Source: Gemmatimonadota bacterium (GTDB lineage Bacteria; Gemmatimonadota; Gemmatimonadetes; Longimicrobiales; Gaopeijiaceae). From it: a DNA stretch of 57,468 nt. Positions 34,386 through 43,126 of this stretch are shown here, piece after piece (the first letter of the stretch is position 1; each line of letters starts with the position of its first letter). The position numbers and the translations under genes are program-made. Where the stretch lies: the NCBI GenBank assembly GCA_015664885.1, contig DQPL01000020.1:1-57468 (forward strand), read 5' to 3'. Under the pieces are notes generated by a model. It searched no databases. It saw only the letters and a program-made list of their open reading frames with translations, and was not told the origin of the DNA.

Positions 34386-35489
34386 ATGTCGTCTCGCACC
34401 GCACAGGACGCCAAGACCCTTGCCCGCAGGTACTACACGGGTCAAGACGTCTATGACGCCGAGACCCGAAACGTCTTCTTCGAGCGCTGGATCTACGCTG
34501 GGCGCGCGAGCACAGTCTCGGACCCTGGCAGCTACTTCCTGTGCGAGATCGAGTCGGAAAGCGTCATCGTGCTCAAGGACTCAGACGGTAAGCTGCGCGC
34601 GCACCACAACGTGTGCCGACACCGCGGGACGCGGCTGCTCACCGAGCCACAGGGCCAGCTCCCCAAGTCCATTCAATGCCCCTACCACGCCTGGACCTAT
34701 GCGCTCGATGGTACGCTCATCGGCGCGCCGTTCATGGATGAGGTGGAGTCCTTCTGCTCGGACGACTACCCGCTCAAGGCCGTGGCGGTGGCCGTCTGGG
34801 AGGGCTGTGTCTTCATCTGTCTCGCCCTGGAGCCCGAGCCCTTCGAGCAGGCGTTCGCCCCGCTCATCGGCAAGTTCGGCTCGTGGACGATGCGAGAGCT
34901 GGAAATCGCTCACAGCATCAGCTACGACGTCCTCGCGAACTGGAAGTTGATCTTCCAGAACTACTCGGAGTGCTATCACTGCCCGAGCCTCCATCCGGTC
35001 CTGAACAAGCTCACACCGTTCCGGAACTCCTCGAACAACCTGGAGGAGGGACCGTTTCTCGGTGGCCCCATGCGCATGTCGATCGACGGCGGCAGCATGA
35101 CCATGAGCGGGCAGACCTGCGCGCCATCGCTCGGCGACCTGAGCGGCGAAGCGCTCAATTGCGTCCAGTACTACACGCTCTACCCCAACATGCTGTTGAG
35201 CTTGCTGCCCGACTACGTGCTCATTCATCGCATCGAGCGTCTGGCGCCGGACCGTTCCCGAGTGATCTGCGACTGGCTCTTCCACCCTGCGGCGACGGCG
35301 GCCCCGGACTTCGACCCCAGCGGTGCGATTGAGTTCTGGAGCATGACCAACGAACAGGATTGGGGCGTGAGCGAGCTATCGCAAAAGGGCATCTCGTCGC
35401 AGGCGTACACGCCCGGACCGTACTCCGAGCTGGAGAGCATGATCGCGGCGTGGGACCGGGAGTACTTGAGTTCGATCGACGAGCTGTAG
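34386..35489 (+). CDS. Rieske non-haem iron oxygenase, alpha subunit
   Basis: A 367-residue oxygenase component. The Rieske [2Fe-2S] ligands are Cys77/His79 (CRHRG) and Cys98/His101 (CPYHAW). The mononuclear iron site is NYSECYHCPSLHP (His198, His203) with an Asp probably in NEQDWG (about 334). Length and motif fit the group that includes glycine betaine, carnitine and stachydrine demethylases as well as ring hydroxylases. The neighbouring folate-dependent GcvT-like gene favours oxidative demethylation, because such reactions release one-carbon units. No ferredoxin reductase is encoded nearby, so electrons must come from elsewhere. ATG 34386 lies 8 nt after AGGAAAAA. Confidence 0.87.
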   Translation: MSSRTAQDAKTLARRYYTGQDVYDAETRNVFFERWIYAGRASTVSDPGSYFLCEIESESVIVLKDSDGKLRAHHNVCRHRGTRLLTEPQGQLPKSIQCPYHAWTYALDGTLIGAPFMDEVESFCSDDYPLKAVAVAVWEGCVFICLALEPEPFEQAFAPLIGKFGSWTMRELEIAHSISYDVLANWKLIFQNYSECYHCPSLHPVLNKLTPFRNSSNNLEEGPFLGGPMRMSIDGGSMTMSGQTCAPSLGDLSGEALNCVQYYTLYPNMLLSLLPDYVLIHRIERLAPDRSRVICDWLFHPAATAAPDFDPSGAIEFWSMTNEQDWGVSELSQKGISSQAYTPGPYSELESMIAAWDREYLSSIDEL

Positions 35490-35590
35490 ACCCCTTCCCC
35501 TTTTAATCCAGCGTGTTTAGCTATCTATCCACGTTGGATACATCGACGACTGTGGAAGATGATGAAGAGGAGGGGAGGATGGTCTCGACC

Positions 35591-36316
35591 ATGAGGTGAG
35601 CGTTCTGCGCTTGCGGACTCGTCATGTTGGCGGCGACGGCCGCGGTGGATGTAGCGGCGCAGAACGCCGCATCGACCGAGCGTTCCTGGTCCTTCGGCGG
35701 CGGCATGAGCTGGCTCGAGCGGAACGGGGAGAAACGGCTCGTGCGCGGCGACCGCAAGGTCGTCACCACCAACGCTACGGGCGGACTGGCGCCGTTCCTG
35801 GAAGCGTCCTTCAAACTGAATGATCGCTAGAGCTTGATCTTGGGTGCCACGAGAGTCGAGTCGCGATACACACACAACGAGACGTTCACCAACGGACTGA
35901 GCGTCGAGACGATTGACGATCTGACGCTCGGGATGATGAGCGGAGGAGTGAAACGTACCTGGGGAGCGCCAGGCGGTCTGAAGCTGAACGTCGATGCGCA
36001 TGTGGCTTTCCTGCTCTACAACGACCGACTCGAGCTCCTGTCCGAACAGCAGCTGCCCGCAGAGCTCTCGACGATCGACCCGACCCCATTCAACCTCAGC
36101 GTGCTCAACAGTTTCGGAGGCGGCCTTGGAATCGGGGTCGAGGCGCCGCTAGGGCACGGCGGGGTCTTCTTCAGCGCCGGAGCCCGCCTGACGCTCGGTT
36201 TCATGCCCGCTGACATCATCAACGATCCCGAGGATCCCGAGGACGGGCATGACGTCAATTCCCCCATGCACCCGTTGAGCGTCGGCTTGGGTGTGGGGTA
36301 CCGACTCGGGGGTTAG
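35591..36316 (+). pseudogene. Outer-membrane beta-barrel protein gene with two nonsense codons
   Basis: One frame encodes a plausible exported barrel throughout: ATG 35591, codon 3 TGA, then a signal-like AFCACGLVMLAATAAVDVAAQ and alternating hydrophobic strands (SWSFGGGMSW, GGLAPFLEASFKL). A TAG at 35828 interrupts between NDR and SLILGATR, and the frame then runs unbroken to the terminal PLSVGLGVGYRLGG before TAG 36316. No frameshift is needed, only two point mutations. An in-frame ATG at 35624 could start a short product, but without the complete signal peptide and barrel it would be useless. The ancestral product was about 240 residues. Confidence 0.72.
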
Positions 36317-36357
36317 GGGTAGACGGACCTGGACATCAACTCGAGAAGTTTTGACGA

Positions 36358-36783
36358 ATGAACGCTCATAGACTCGGTCTCATCGCTCTCGCTGCCGCAA
36401 TCACGGCATGCGCAGGTACCCCGGGGCCCGGAGACGCGGGCTACCCGTACAACGTGGAGGGAGCCTACACCGGATCGATCACGGTCAACGGCGTCCCCTT
36501 CGCGGGAAATCTCACAGTCGAAATCGGAGAAGGTGGCGTTGTCCGGGGCACCTTCAATGTGACCCAACCAGCAGCCCTGGAAGTGCGTCTCACGGGCACG
36601 GTCGTCGGAAACGAGCTCACCGTCGAGATGAACTACGACGGGAACCCGGCCACCGGGTGCACGACGCCTGGCACGGCCACCGGCACCTTGATCATCGCCG
36701 ACGGTGGCGCGGAGCTGAGTGGCCCGGTGACGGTCCAAGAGTGCGGACAGACACTGCCAGCGAGTGCTCAATTCACGAGGTAA
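36358..36783 (+). CDS. Small lipoprotein of unknown function
   Basis: A 141-residue protein with a lipoprotein signal: MNAHRLGLIALAAAITAC has Cys18 in a TAC-type lipobox. The mature part is small and rich in Gly, Thr and Val, with repeated short beta-like segments (YTGSITVNGVPF, LTVEIGEGGVVRG, LTGTVVGNELTVEM). That suggests a small beta-sandwich or barrel. Two Cys late in the sequence (GCTTPG, QECGQ) could pair. I do not recognise a family. It follows the barrel pseudogene by 41 nt and is convergent with the S9 peptidase gene. Confidence 0.7.
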   Translation: MNAHRLGLIALAAAITACAGTPGPGDAGYPYNVEGAYTGSITVNGVPFAGNLTVEIGEGGVVRGTFNVTQPAALEVRLTGTVVGNELTVEMNYDGNPATGCTTPGTATGTLIIADGGAELSGPVTVQECGQTLPASAQFTR

Positions 36784-36807
36784 CCGAGCCCGCATCCGCT
36801 CCTGATA

Positions 36808-39603
36808 CTACCGCCCGTCCCCGCCGATCTCCTTCTGCTCCAGCCACGGCATCTCCTGGGCGATCCAGGACGCGGCTTCCCCGCCCCTCAAATAGTGGTC
36901 GAACCAGTCGAGAATGCGGCGTTGGTAGTCGGCCTGGTTCTCCTCCTGGCGGAGACCGTGGTCCTCCCCGTAGTAGACGAGCATCGTGAGCGGCTTATCT
37001 GCGCGGCGGGCGACGTTGTACAACTCGATGCTCTGACGCCAATCGACATTCTGGTCGGAGTCACCCACCTCCAATAGCAACGGCGTGTTCAGCGACTCGA
37101 TATTGAACACGGCCGAATTTCGCATGAAGGCCTCCGGGTCGACGTAGTACGGCACTTCCATGCGCTCCTGACCGACCTCGAAGTGCCCCGACTCGGGCGC
37201 CCCCGCGACCCAGAAGATCGAGCCGTACATCGTCACCAGGTTGCTTATGCCGGCTCCCGACACGGACGCGGCGAATATGTCTGTGAACGTCGGCACGAAC
37301 TGCGCCTGATAGCCACCCCAGGAATGACCGATGAGCCCCACTTTTTCCGGGTCGACCACGCCGGCCTCTACCACGGCGGCGACGGCACGCTCGAGGGTCT
37401 TCGCCGATGAGACACCCGGGTCCCTTGAATCAAAGATGATGTCGGGCTGAAGCACGAAGTATCCCTCGGCAGTCCAGACCGCAGGGTTGTAGTAGCTCCG
37501 GTGGCTCGGAACCGAATACTGCTTCGCGCTCTGGGACCGGAACTCGTAGATGTACACAATCATCGGGTACGTCAGCGAAGGGTCGTAATTCGCGGGATAG
37601 AAGAGCGCGCCGTGCAGCGGTACGTCGTTGTGGTTCGTGTATGGGATGAGCTCCGTGCGTCCCCAGGCGTAGTCCCCATGGAAGGGATTGCTGTGGGTCA
37701 CCTGGTGAGCGTCGTCGAAGTCACCCCCCACGAAGTAGTCGGGCGAGTCGTCGAAGTCTTGGGCGACGTAGGCAAATACGTCGGCATTCTCAGCCTTGGT
37801 GAGTCGCGCGACGTTGTCGTCCTGGTAGATCAGCCGCTCAACCCGCCCTCCGCTGAGACGGGCGGCGCCGCTGTGAAGTGTCCACTTCCCACGGAGCGTG
37901 AGGTAGAGGCCTTCGTCGAGGTTGACCGGATCGGCATCCGGATCCAGACGAGCGATGCGGTGCACGATCTCCTCGTCGCGCCCGTCGGTAAGACGCCGGG
38001 GCGCGCCCTCGATCGGCAGCTCCCACACGTCGAATTCATCGTAGACAAGAAGAGACGCGTCCCCGTCGGTCCAGCCGCTGACGCCGTAGGAGGGCAACTC
38101 GGGCACTGGGTGATCGTAGGCAATATTCGCGAAGGTCACGCCCGCGTAGGCCGACAGCGCGATCGTGGACCCACGTTCGCGATCGAACGCGTAGAAGTGT
38201 CCGCCCCGGTAGTAGTGCACGTATCGTCCCGTGTGGCCGGCGCCGTTGGGGGAGCCGATGTTCTCAGCGGCGACCTGGCGCTCGCCGGTATCCGGGTCGA
38301 TCGCGTACAAATCCACTCGTCCTCGACCGAACATGCCGTCGAACGCATAGGCGTCATCATTGGTTGCGAGCACCAACTGGCCATCGGCGACGACCCGGGG
38401 CCGGTCGAGTGTTTCGTCCGTCAGGCGCAGTGTGCGTGCAGAATCGAGATGCCATACGAACAGGTCGTTCCGCCGCTCGTCGCCCCGCTCGTCACGCTTT
38501 TGAGTGGGGAGCGTCCGCTCGTCGCTGGAGCGCCAAATCTCCATCTCCGCCGGATCGAGCTCGTCCGATTCGTCCGCGGCGTCGTCCTCCTCCGAGTCGT
38601 CGTCAGGGCCGTCGTCAAGGTCGTCGTCGGAGTCGGGGTCGTCCTCGGAGTCGGCATCATCAGACTCCGAGTCGTCGTCGTCCTCTGAGAGCTCCCATTC
38701 CTTCACGCCAAAGAAGATCGATCCCCCATCTTCGGCCCACGTCAGCGAACGGAAGGCGACGATGCGGTCGTCGAGCCCGATAGCCTCGTGACCAGACGGG
38801 TCGAGATCGAAGCTGGTCGCCGCCCCCGCGAGATCGCGCCATGCCAGAAGCACGTGGCCCGCGTCTTCATGGCCTTCGTCCTCGAACGCCCGTAGCACAG
38901 CCAGATCGGACGAATCCTCCCGCCACGTCAATTGCGCGTACTTGGATTCGCTCGAGTCGAGGCTGCTCACACGGCCCTGGGAGGCGTCATAGAGTTGAAC
39001 GCCGTTACCGACTCCATCGGCCCCGTGGACGGTGAAAGCGAGCAGAGGGCCATCATCCTGCCATGCCCAGCTGTCCACGCCCGCGAAACTGACACGGTCA
39101 CCGGTGGCTAGCCCCCGCACAATGACAGCGCGAACGCTGTCCGTCGCATAACGCGCGACCGCCAGATGCGTGCCTCCGCCTCCAAACGCAAAACCCTGGA
39201 CTTCGACGATCGTGCTCTGCTCGCCAGTGGCGAGGTTCACGAGACCCAGATCGTCCCGCACCTCCCCGTCGTCCTCCTCGATCTGCTCACGCTCCTCTTC
39301 CGACTTGCCGATCGCGTAGGCCACCCACTGCCCGTCCTCAGAGAAGGAGGGCCGTGCGCCGTATGCCACAACGATGACGGAGTCGGAGTTCGTGTGGTGG
39401 ATGCGGAGCTCGTTTTCTCGATTTACGCGCGAAATCGATACCGCGAGCCACTCGCCATTCGGGGAGAGCGTGCCAGAGCCCAGGGACTCCCACTGTCCGT
39501 AGTCCTCGAGCTGGACGGGGGTCTGGTCTTGAGCGTGGAGCGGAAGCGCCAGGGCGGCGGACAACAGTACGTGCGCTAAGGGTCTGACAATCCTCGTCAT
39601 CAT
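36808..39603 (-). CDS. Secreted S9-family peptidase with a polyacidic insert
   Basis: A 931-residue exported prolyl-oligopeptidase-family (S9) enzyme: signal peptide about 1-24 (ending LPLHAQ), a beta-propeller to about 650, then an alpha/beta-hydrolase domain. Catalytic Ser761 is in GHSWGG, Asp850 in GDSDQN and His882 in EDHG, so the triad is intact. Ordinary S9 enzymes have 650-750 residues. The extra length includes an insert at about 306-351 made almost only of Asp, Glu and Ser (from SEDDDDSESD to ADESDELD), within the propeller. The start is one of two adjacent ATGs (39603 or 39600) after AAAGG. It probably degrades peptides in the periplasm. Divergent from a PQQ dehydrogenase lipoprotein gene. 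Confidence 0.88.
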   Translation of the reverse strand: MMTRIVRPLAHVLLSAALALPLHAQDQTPVQLEDYGQWESLGSGTLSPNGEWLAVSISRVNRENELRIHHTNSDSVIVVAYGARPSFSEDGQWVAYAIGKSEEEREQIEEDDGEVRDDLGLVNLATGEQSTIVEVQGFAFGGGGTHLAVARYATDSVRAVIVRGLATGDRVSFAGVDSWAWQDDGPLLAFTVHGADGVGNGVQLYDASQGRVSSLDSSESKYAQLTWREDSSDLAVLRAFEDEGHEDAGHVLLAWRDLAGAATSFDLDPSGHEAIGLDDRIVAFRSLTWAEDGGSIFFGVKEWELSEDDDDSESDDADSEDDPDSDDDLDDGPDDDSEEDDAADESDELDPAEMEIWRSSDERTLPTQKRDERGDERRNDLFVWHLDSARTLRLTDETLDRPRVVADGQLVLATNDDAYAFDGMFGRGRVDLYAIDPDTGERQVAAENIGSPNGAGHTGRYVHYYRGGHFYAFDRERGSTIALSAYAGVTFANIAYDHPVPELPSYGVSGWTDGDASLLVYDEFDVWELPIEGAPRRLTDGRDEEIVHRIARLDPDADPVNLDEGLYLTLRGKWTLHSGAARLSGGRVERLIYQDDNVARLTKAENADVFAYVAQDFDDSPDYFVGGDFDDAHQVTHSNPFHGDYAWGRTELIPYTNHNDVPLHGALFYPANYDPSLTYPMIVYIYEFRSQSAKQYSVPSHRSYYNPAVWTAEGYFVLQPDIIFDSRDPGVSSAKTLERAVAAVVEAGVVDPEKVGLIGHSWGGYQAQFVPTFTDIFAASVSGAGISNLVTMYGSIFWVAGAPESGHFEVGQERMEVPYYVDPEAFMRNSAVFNIESLNTPLLLEVGDSDQNVDWRQSIELYNVARRADKPLTMLVYYGEDHGLRQEENQADYQRRILDWFDHYLRGGEAASWIAQEMPWLEQKEIGGDGR

Positions 39604-39769
39604 CGTCGTTCACACCTTTGATTCACTGGTCCACCGAGTCGTGGCTGGAGCAGATGATCGCGGTTCGGACAAGAAGCCGCCACGACACCGCGCGGCTTGT
39701 GACGCCACAGCCCCGACCGCATCTTGGCGGGACACAAATTCAGAGGTCGCCTCTCCGAAGGAGCTCGTC

Positions 39770-41560
39770 ATGAAGCCGTCACCATCCCCCGCGCTGCCGC
39801 AGCGTAACGCTCGGGCCCTCATGTCGGTGATGGCAGTGTTTGCTCTGTCGGCTTGCTCGACGTCCTCGCCTGAGGGGGTTGCCGGAATCGCCCCAGTGGC
39901 CATGCCCCTGCCGCGACCTGAAAACCCCGCGCCGCTCACCGAATGGACGGCCCACGGCCTCGACTTCGCCGAAACCCGGTTCAGCCCTATCGATCAGATC
40001 GACTCCGACAACGTCGGCCGCCTCGGCGTTGCGTGGAGCTGGGAGATCCCGAGAGCCGGCGCGCGGCTCGAAGCCACGCCGTTGATCTCGGACGGCGTAC
40101 TCTACGCCACGGGCCCGCGGAGCTACGTCTACGCGGTCGACGCCCGCACTGGTGAAGAGATCTGGCACTGGGATCCGGCCATCCCCGACGAGTCCGAGGG
40201 CGGGCCGAGCGCGTGCTGTGGGGACGTGAACCGCGGCGTCGCGCTCTACAATGACAAGATCATCGTGGGACTGCTCGACGGCCGCCTGGTAGCGTTCAAC
40301 AAGGCGAACGGCGACATCGAATGGGTGCAGCAGACGACGCCGCCCGGCGACTACAGCATTACCGGCGCACCTCGAATAGCCGGCGACAAAGTCATCATCG
40401 GAAACGGTGGGGCCGAGTACGGAGTGCGCGGCTACGTGACCGCGTACGATGCCGACACCGGTGAGCAGCGCTGGCGCACCTACACGGTGCCGGGTAACCC
40501 CGCCGATGGCTTCGAGAACGAAGCGATGCGCCTAGCAGCCGAGACTTGGAACGGCGAGTGGTGGATCGTGGGTGGTGGCGGAACCGCCTGGGACGCGATG
40601 GCCTACGACGACGTCGCAAACCTGCTCTACATCGGGACCGGCAACGGCGCTCCCTGGAGCCGTGACATCCGTAGTCCTGGCGGAGGAGACAACCTCTACC
40701 TGTCCTCGATCCTCGCACTGAACGCCGACGACGGAGAGATGGTGTGGTACTACCAGACGACTCCGGGTGACGACTGGGACTACACGGCGACCCAGCCGTT
40801 GATGCTGCTGGACCTGACGATCGACGGGCGAGAGCGACAAGTCATCGTGCAAGCGCCCAAGAACGGGTTTTTTTACGTGGTCGATCGCCTTACTGGGGAG
40901 CTGCTGTCCGCGGAAACCTTCGGAGACGACGTGACTTGGGCGACGGAGATCGACCCCGAGTCTGGACGCCCGGTCGAGACCGCCGAGGCGCGTTACGGAA
41001 TGAACAGGCGGGGCGCTTACCTGTCTCCGGGCCCGACGGGCTCGCACAACTGGCGACCGATGTCGTGGAATGCCGAGACCGGCCTGGTCTATCTACCTGC
41101 TCAGAACACCCAGTCGTACTACGAGATGGCGGACTCACTCGTGTACACGCAGGGTCGCTGGAATACCGGGACGACGATTAGAGGAGGAGGCACGCCCAGG
41201 GCCGAGCGGGGGGAGCGGCCTGAGCTCACCGGACCGCGGACCATGTTGTTGGCCTGGGATCCGGTCACGAACAGCGAGGTGTGGCGCGCGACGGGTAAGG
41301 GCGGCAACGGAGGCACCCTGTCCACCGCTGGGAATCTGGTATTCTGGGGAACGGGCAACGTGATGGTCGCCTACGATGCGCAGAGCGGCGAAGAGCTGTG
41401 GTCGGCCGAGGTGGGGCGCAATACCGCGACTCCGGCCACCTACGTGCTCGACGGTCGTCAATACATCACGATCGCGGGCGGGTCCGGGGGCAGGAACGAT
41501 GCGCCGCGCGTGACCACGTTCACGCTCGACGCTCTCAGCGCGGCTGACCCGGGGAACTGA
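39770..41560 (+). CDS. PQQ-dependent alcohol dehydrogenase, lipoprotein, calcium-type
   Basis: A 596-residue quinoprotein with a lipobox (VFALSAC, Cys29), so it is anchored at the membrane. The propeller carries the vicinal Cys pair at 149-150 (CCGDVNRG) and the catalytic Asp337 in DDWDYT. The residue two after it is Thr339, not Asp, which is the calcium-type pattern also seen in quinohaemoprotein ethanol dehydrogenases. PKNGFFYVVDR (about 361-371) is typical of that group. The C-terminal cytochrome domain of true quinohaemoproteins is missing. ATG 39770 follows a good GAAGGAG; an upstream open frame is ignored. Electron acceptor and substrate unknown. Confidence 0.87.
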   Translation: MKPSPSPALPQRNARALMSVMAVFALSACSTSSPEGVAGIAPVAMPLPRPENPAPLTEWTAHGLDFAETRFSPIDQIDSDNVGRLGVAWSWEIPRAGARLEATPLISDGVLYATGPRSYVYAVDARTGEEIWHWDPAIPDESEGGPSACCGDVNRGVALYNDKIIVGLLDGRLVAFNKANGDIEWVQQTTPPGDYSITGAPRIAGDKVIIGNGGAEYGVRGYVTAYDADTGEQRWRTYTVPGNPADGFENEAMRLAAETWNGEWWIVGGGGTAWDAMAYDDVANLLYIGTGNGAPWSRDIRSPGGGDNLYLSSILALNADDGEMVWYYQTTPGDDWDYTATQPLMLLDLTIDGRERQVIVQAPKNGFFYVVDRLTGELLSAETFGDDVTWATEIDPESGRPVETAEARYGMNRRGAYLSPGPTGSHNWRPMSWNAETGLVYLPAQNTQSYYEMADSLVYTQGRWNTGTTIRGGGTPRAERGERPELTGPRTMLLAWDPVTNSEVWRATGKGGNGGTLSTAGNLVFWGTGNVMVAYDAQSGEELWSAEVGRNTATPATYVLDGRQYITIAGGSGGRNDAPRVTTFTLDALSAADPGN

Positions 41561-41578
41561 CTCGAAGTCGAGGCGGGG

Positions 41579-41610
41579 GGATCGGCCGCTAGGCGGTTAG
41601 CGGCCGATCC
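41579..41610. terminator. Bidirectional terminator-like hairpin
   Basis: GGATCGGCCGCTA (41579-41591) is exactly complementary to TAGCGGCCGATCC (41598-41610), with a six-base loop. It lies between two convergent genes and includes the last codons and stop of the minus-strand barrel gene. There is no clear U-tract on either side, so efficiency is uncertain. Confidence 0.55.
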
Positions 41611-42103
41611 TCACGCGGGCGCCGCCCGTCACGACCCAGAGGCCGTTCGAATTCTTCCACTCCAGAAACGGGTCCGCCGGAAGCCGAGGCAGTCGGACGC
41701 CTAGAATGAGATTGGGCTTCCACCCGGCGCGGGTCGACGTGCTGCGGAGGCCGTCGACCGGGAGCGACAGATGCGCTCGGGCGTAGCGCATGCCGAGGCC
41801 GGCATACGGTGGGATGGCTCTACTGGGATCGAAGTGGTAGAGCACGTTGCCGTTGAGCTGCCAAGAGCCGCGGCTCACTGCCACACCTGGATCAGCGACT
41901 CCGTCCTCGTCGGGAAAGAAGAGTAGCGCCTGGCCCACGAGCTCCAGCCCCCCGACCACATGCAAGCCCACTCGGCCACCGATGGTCGCGCCCCGGAGCT
42001 CCGTCCAACCGACCTCTGGGGTCGCGTACAGGTGCTGGGCCGCTGCAGGCGCCCCGACGGCCGAGCCCAGCAGCAGCCAGAGTGCGAAGATCCGCAGGCT
42101 CAC
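41597..42103 (-). CDS. Outer-membrane beta-barrel-like exported protein
   Basis: A 168-residue protein: signal peptide about 1-23 (SLRIFALWLLLGSAVG to PAAAQ), then alternating segments typical of an eight-stranded barrel: TIGGRVGLHVVGGLELVGQALLF, QLNGNVLYHF, YAGLGMRYARAHL, and a last strand VTGGARVRIGR. I chose GTG 42103 because it begins the signal peptide and overlaps the preceding stop as GTGA; the open frame extends another 39 codons. It follows a broken PHB-depolymerase-like gene and was probably co-transcribed with it. No family could be named beyond small porin-like barrel. Confidence 0.65.
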   Translation of the reverse strand: MSLRIFALWLLLGSAVGAPAAAQHLYATPEVGWTELRGATIGGRVGLHVVGGLELVGQALLFFPDEDGVADPGVAVSRGSWQLNGNVLYHFDPSRAIPPYAGLGMRYARAHLSLPVDGLRSTSTRAGWKPNLILGVRLPRLPADPFLEWKNSNGLWVVTGGARVRIGR

Positions 42104-43062
42104 CAACCAGCTTCGGCCACAGAGTAGCCGTTGAAGAAATCGACCATGACGCGGCTCGCGTCCAAGTCCCGTGACTTTCGACCCAGCCCGCGGCTCAGGT
42201 TCAGGGGCGACCCGGGCCAAGTGTGCCCGCCGCCCAGGATCTTGTAGAAAACGAAGCCACTACCGGCTGCGCACTCGGCATAGTCCCACCGCTCGACGGA
42301 CGTGCCATCGTCTGCCAGGTGCGGCAGAGCGGTCATGGTCCGCTGAGGTTAGCATCCGTTGTTCATGGCCCACCACTGGGCACTGCCCGCCCCGCCCAGC
42401 ATGCCCGATGCGGCGGTGAATCCGTCCGACCAAAAGAACTGCGGATCTGTGTCGCCGAAGAAGAACAGCGCGGGTATGGGCTGACTCGACGGGCAGTTCT
42501 GGGAGATCTCCAGCGACATGCTCGCCCCGACCATGGCCACCGCCGCGAACCGGTCGCCCCGAGTGCACGCCAAGACCTCGGTGAAGATGGCCCCATTGGA
42601 GAAGCCGGCCACATGAAGCCGGGAACGGTCCACACCGAACTCTCGGTCGATGTCGTTGATGACCTCGTCCACGACGGGCACGTCGGGAACGTCCCAATAC
42701 CGCGGGAGGCTATTGGGGGTGTTCCAGTAGTCCCCCGTAGCCTGCGGGTCGGCAACGATCAGGCCCTCGGCGTCCGCGAGCGGGTAAAGCCAACTCATCA
42801 GCGCGGCGCCGGAGGCGGTCTGGGTCGCGCCATGAAAGACCAAGAGAAGAGGAGTCGAAGGCGACGCCGCAGCCGAGGCTGGCACGTAGAGCCAGTAGCT
42901 ACGCGAGCTGCCTTGCACGTCGACCGTCCTCACCAGCGTGTCGACCTCTCGAACCACGGTGGGTCCGTCTCCGCACGCCATGAGCGCCAGACTCAGCAGC
43001 GACAGGCTCCTGACCGGCAGCCCACGAAGGAGCCCCGTGTTGTGACACCTGCTGGATGGCAT
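42100..43062 (-). pseudogene. Secreted PHB-depolymerase-like esterase with in-frame stop
   Basis: One frame encodes the whole esterase apart from TAA at 42351-42349. The first part has a lipobox (SLALMAC), the fold start LLLVFHGATQTASG, nucleophile HVAGFSNGA and acid FFFGDTDPQ, then WWAMNNGC and the stop. The frame resumes with TALPHLADDGTSVERWDYAEC and the catalytic His in GGGHTWPGS, ending at 42100. The truncated product would lack the His, so it should be inactive. Family members degrade polyesters or feruloyl esters. A single substitution (for example CAA to TAA) explains the lesion; a re-sequencing check is worthwhile. Confidence 0.75.
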
Positions 43063-43126
43063 GTGGTGGACCTATAGAGATCAGCGGCCTGACAACGGGG
43101 CTTCCTACGAGGTCCGCCCTCGGTAC

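Noticed and set aside
37501-38688. 395-codon plus-strand open frame ending in Val/Leu-rich sequence
   Set aside because: It is antisense to the S9 peptidase; the hydrophobic end is simply the complement of the acidic insert.
39674-39698. Inverted repeat AAGCCGC/GCGGCTT between S9 peptidase and PQQ genes
   Set aside because: Seven-base GC-rich arms in a 166-nt gap of GC-rich DNA are not beyond chance, and nothing else supports an operator.
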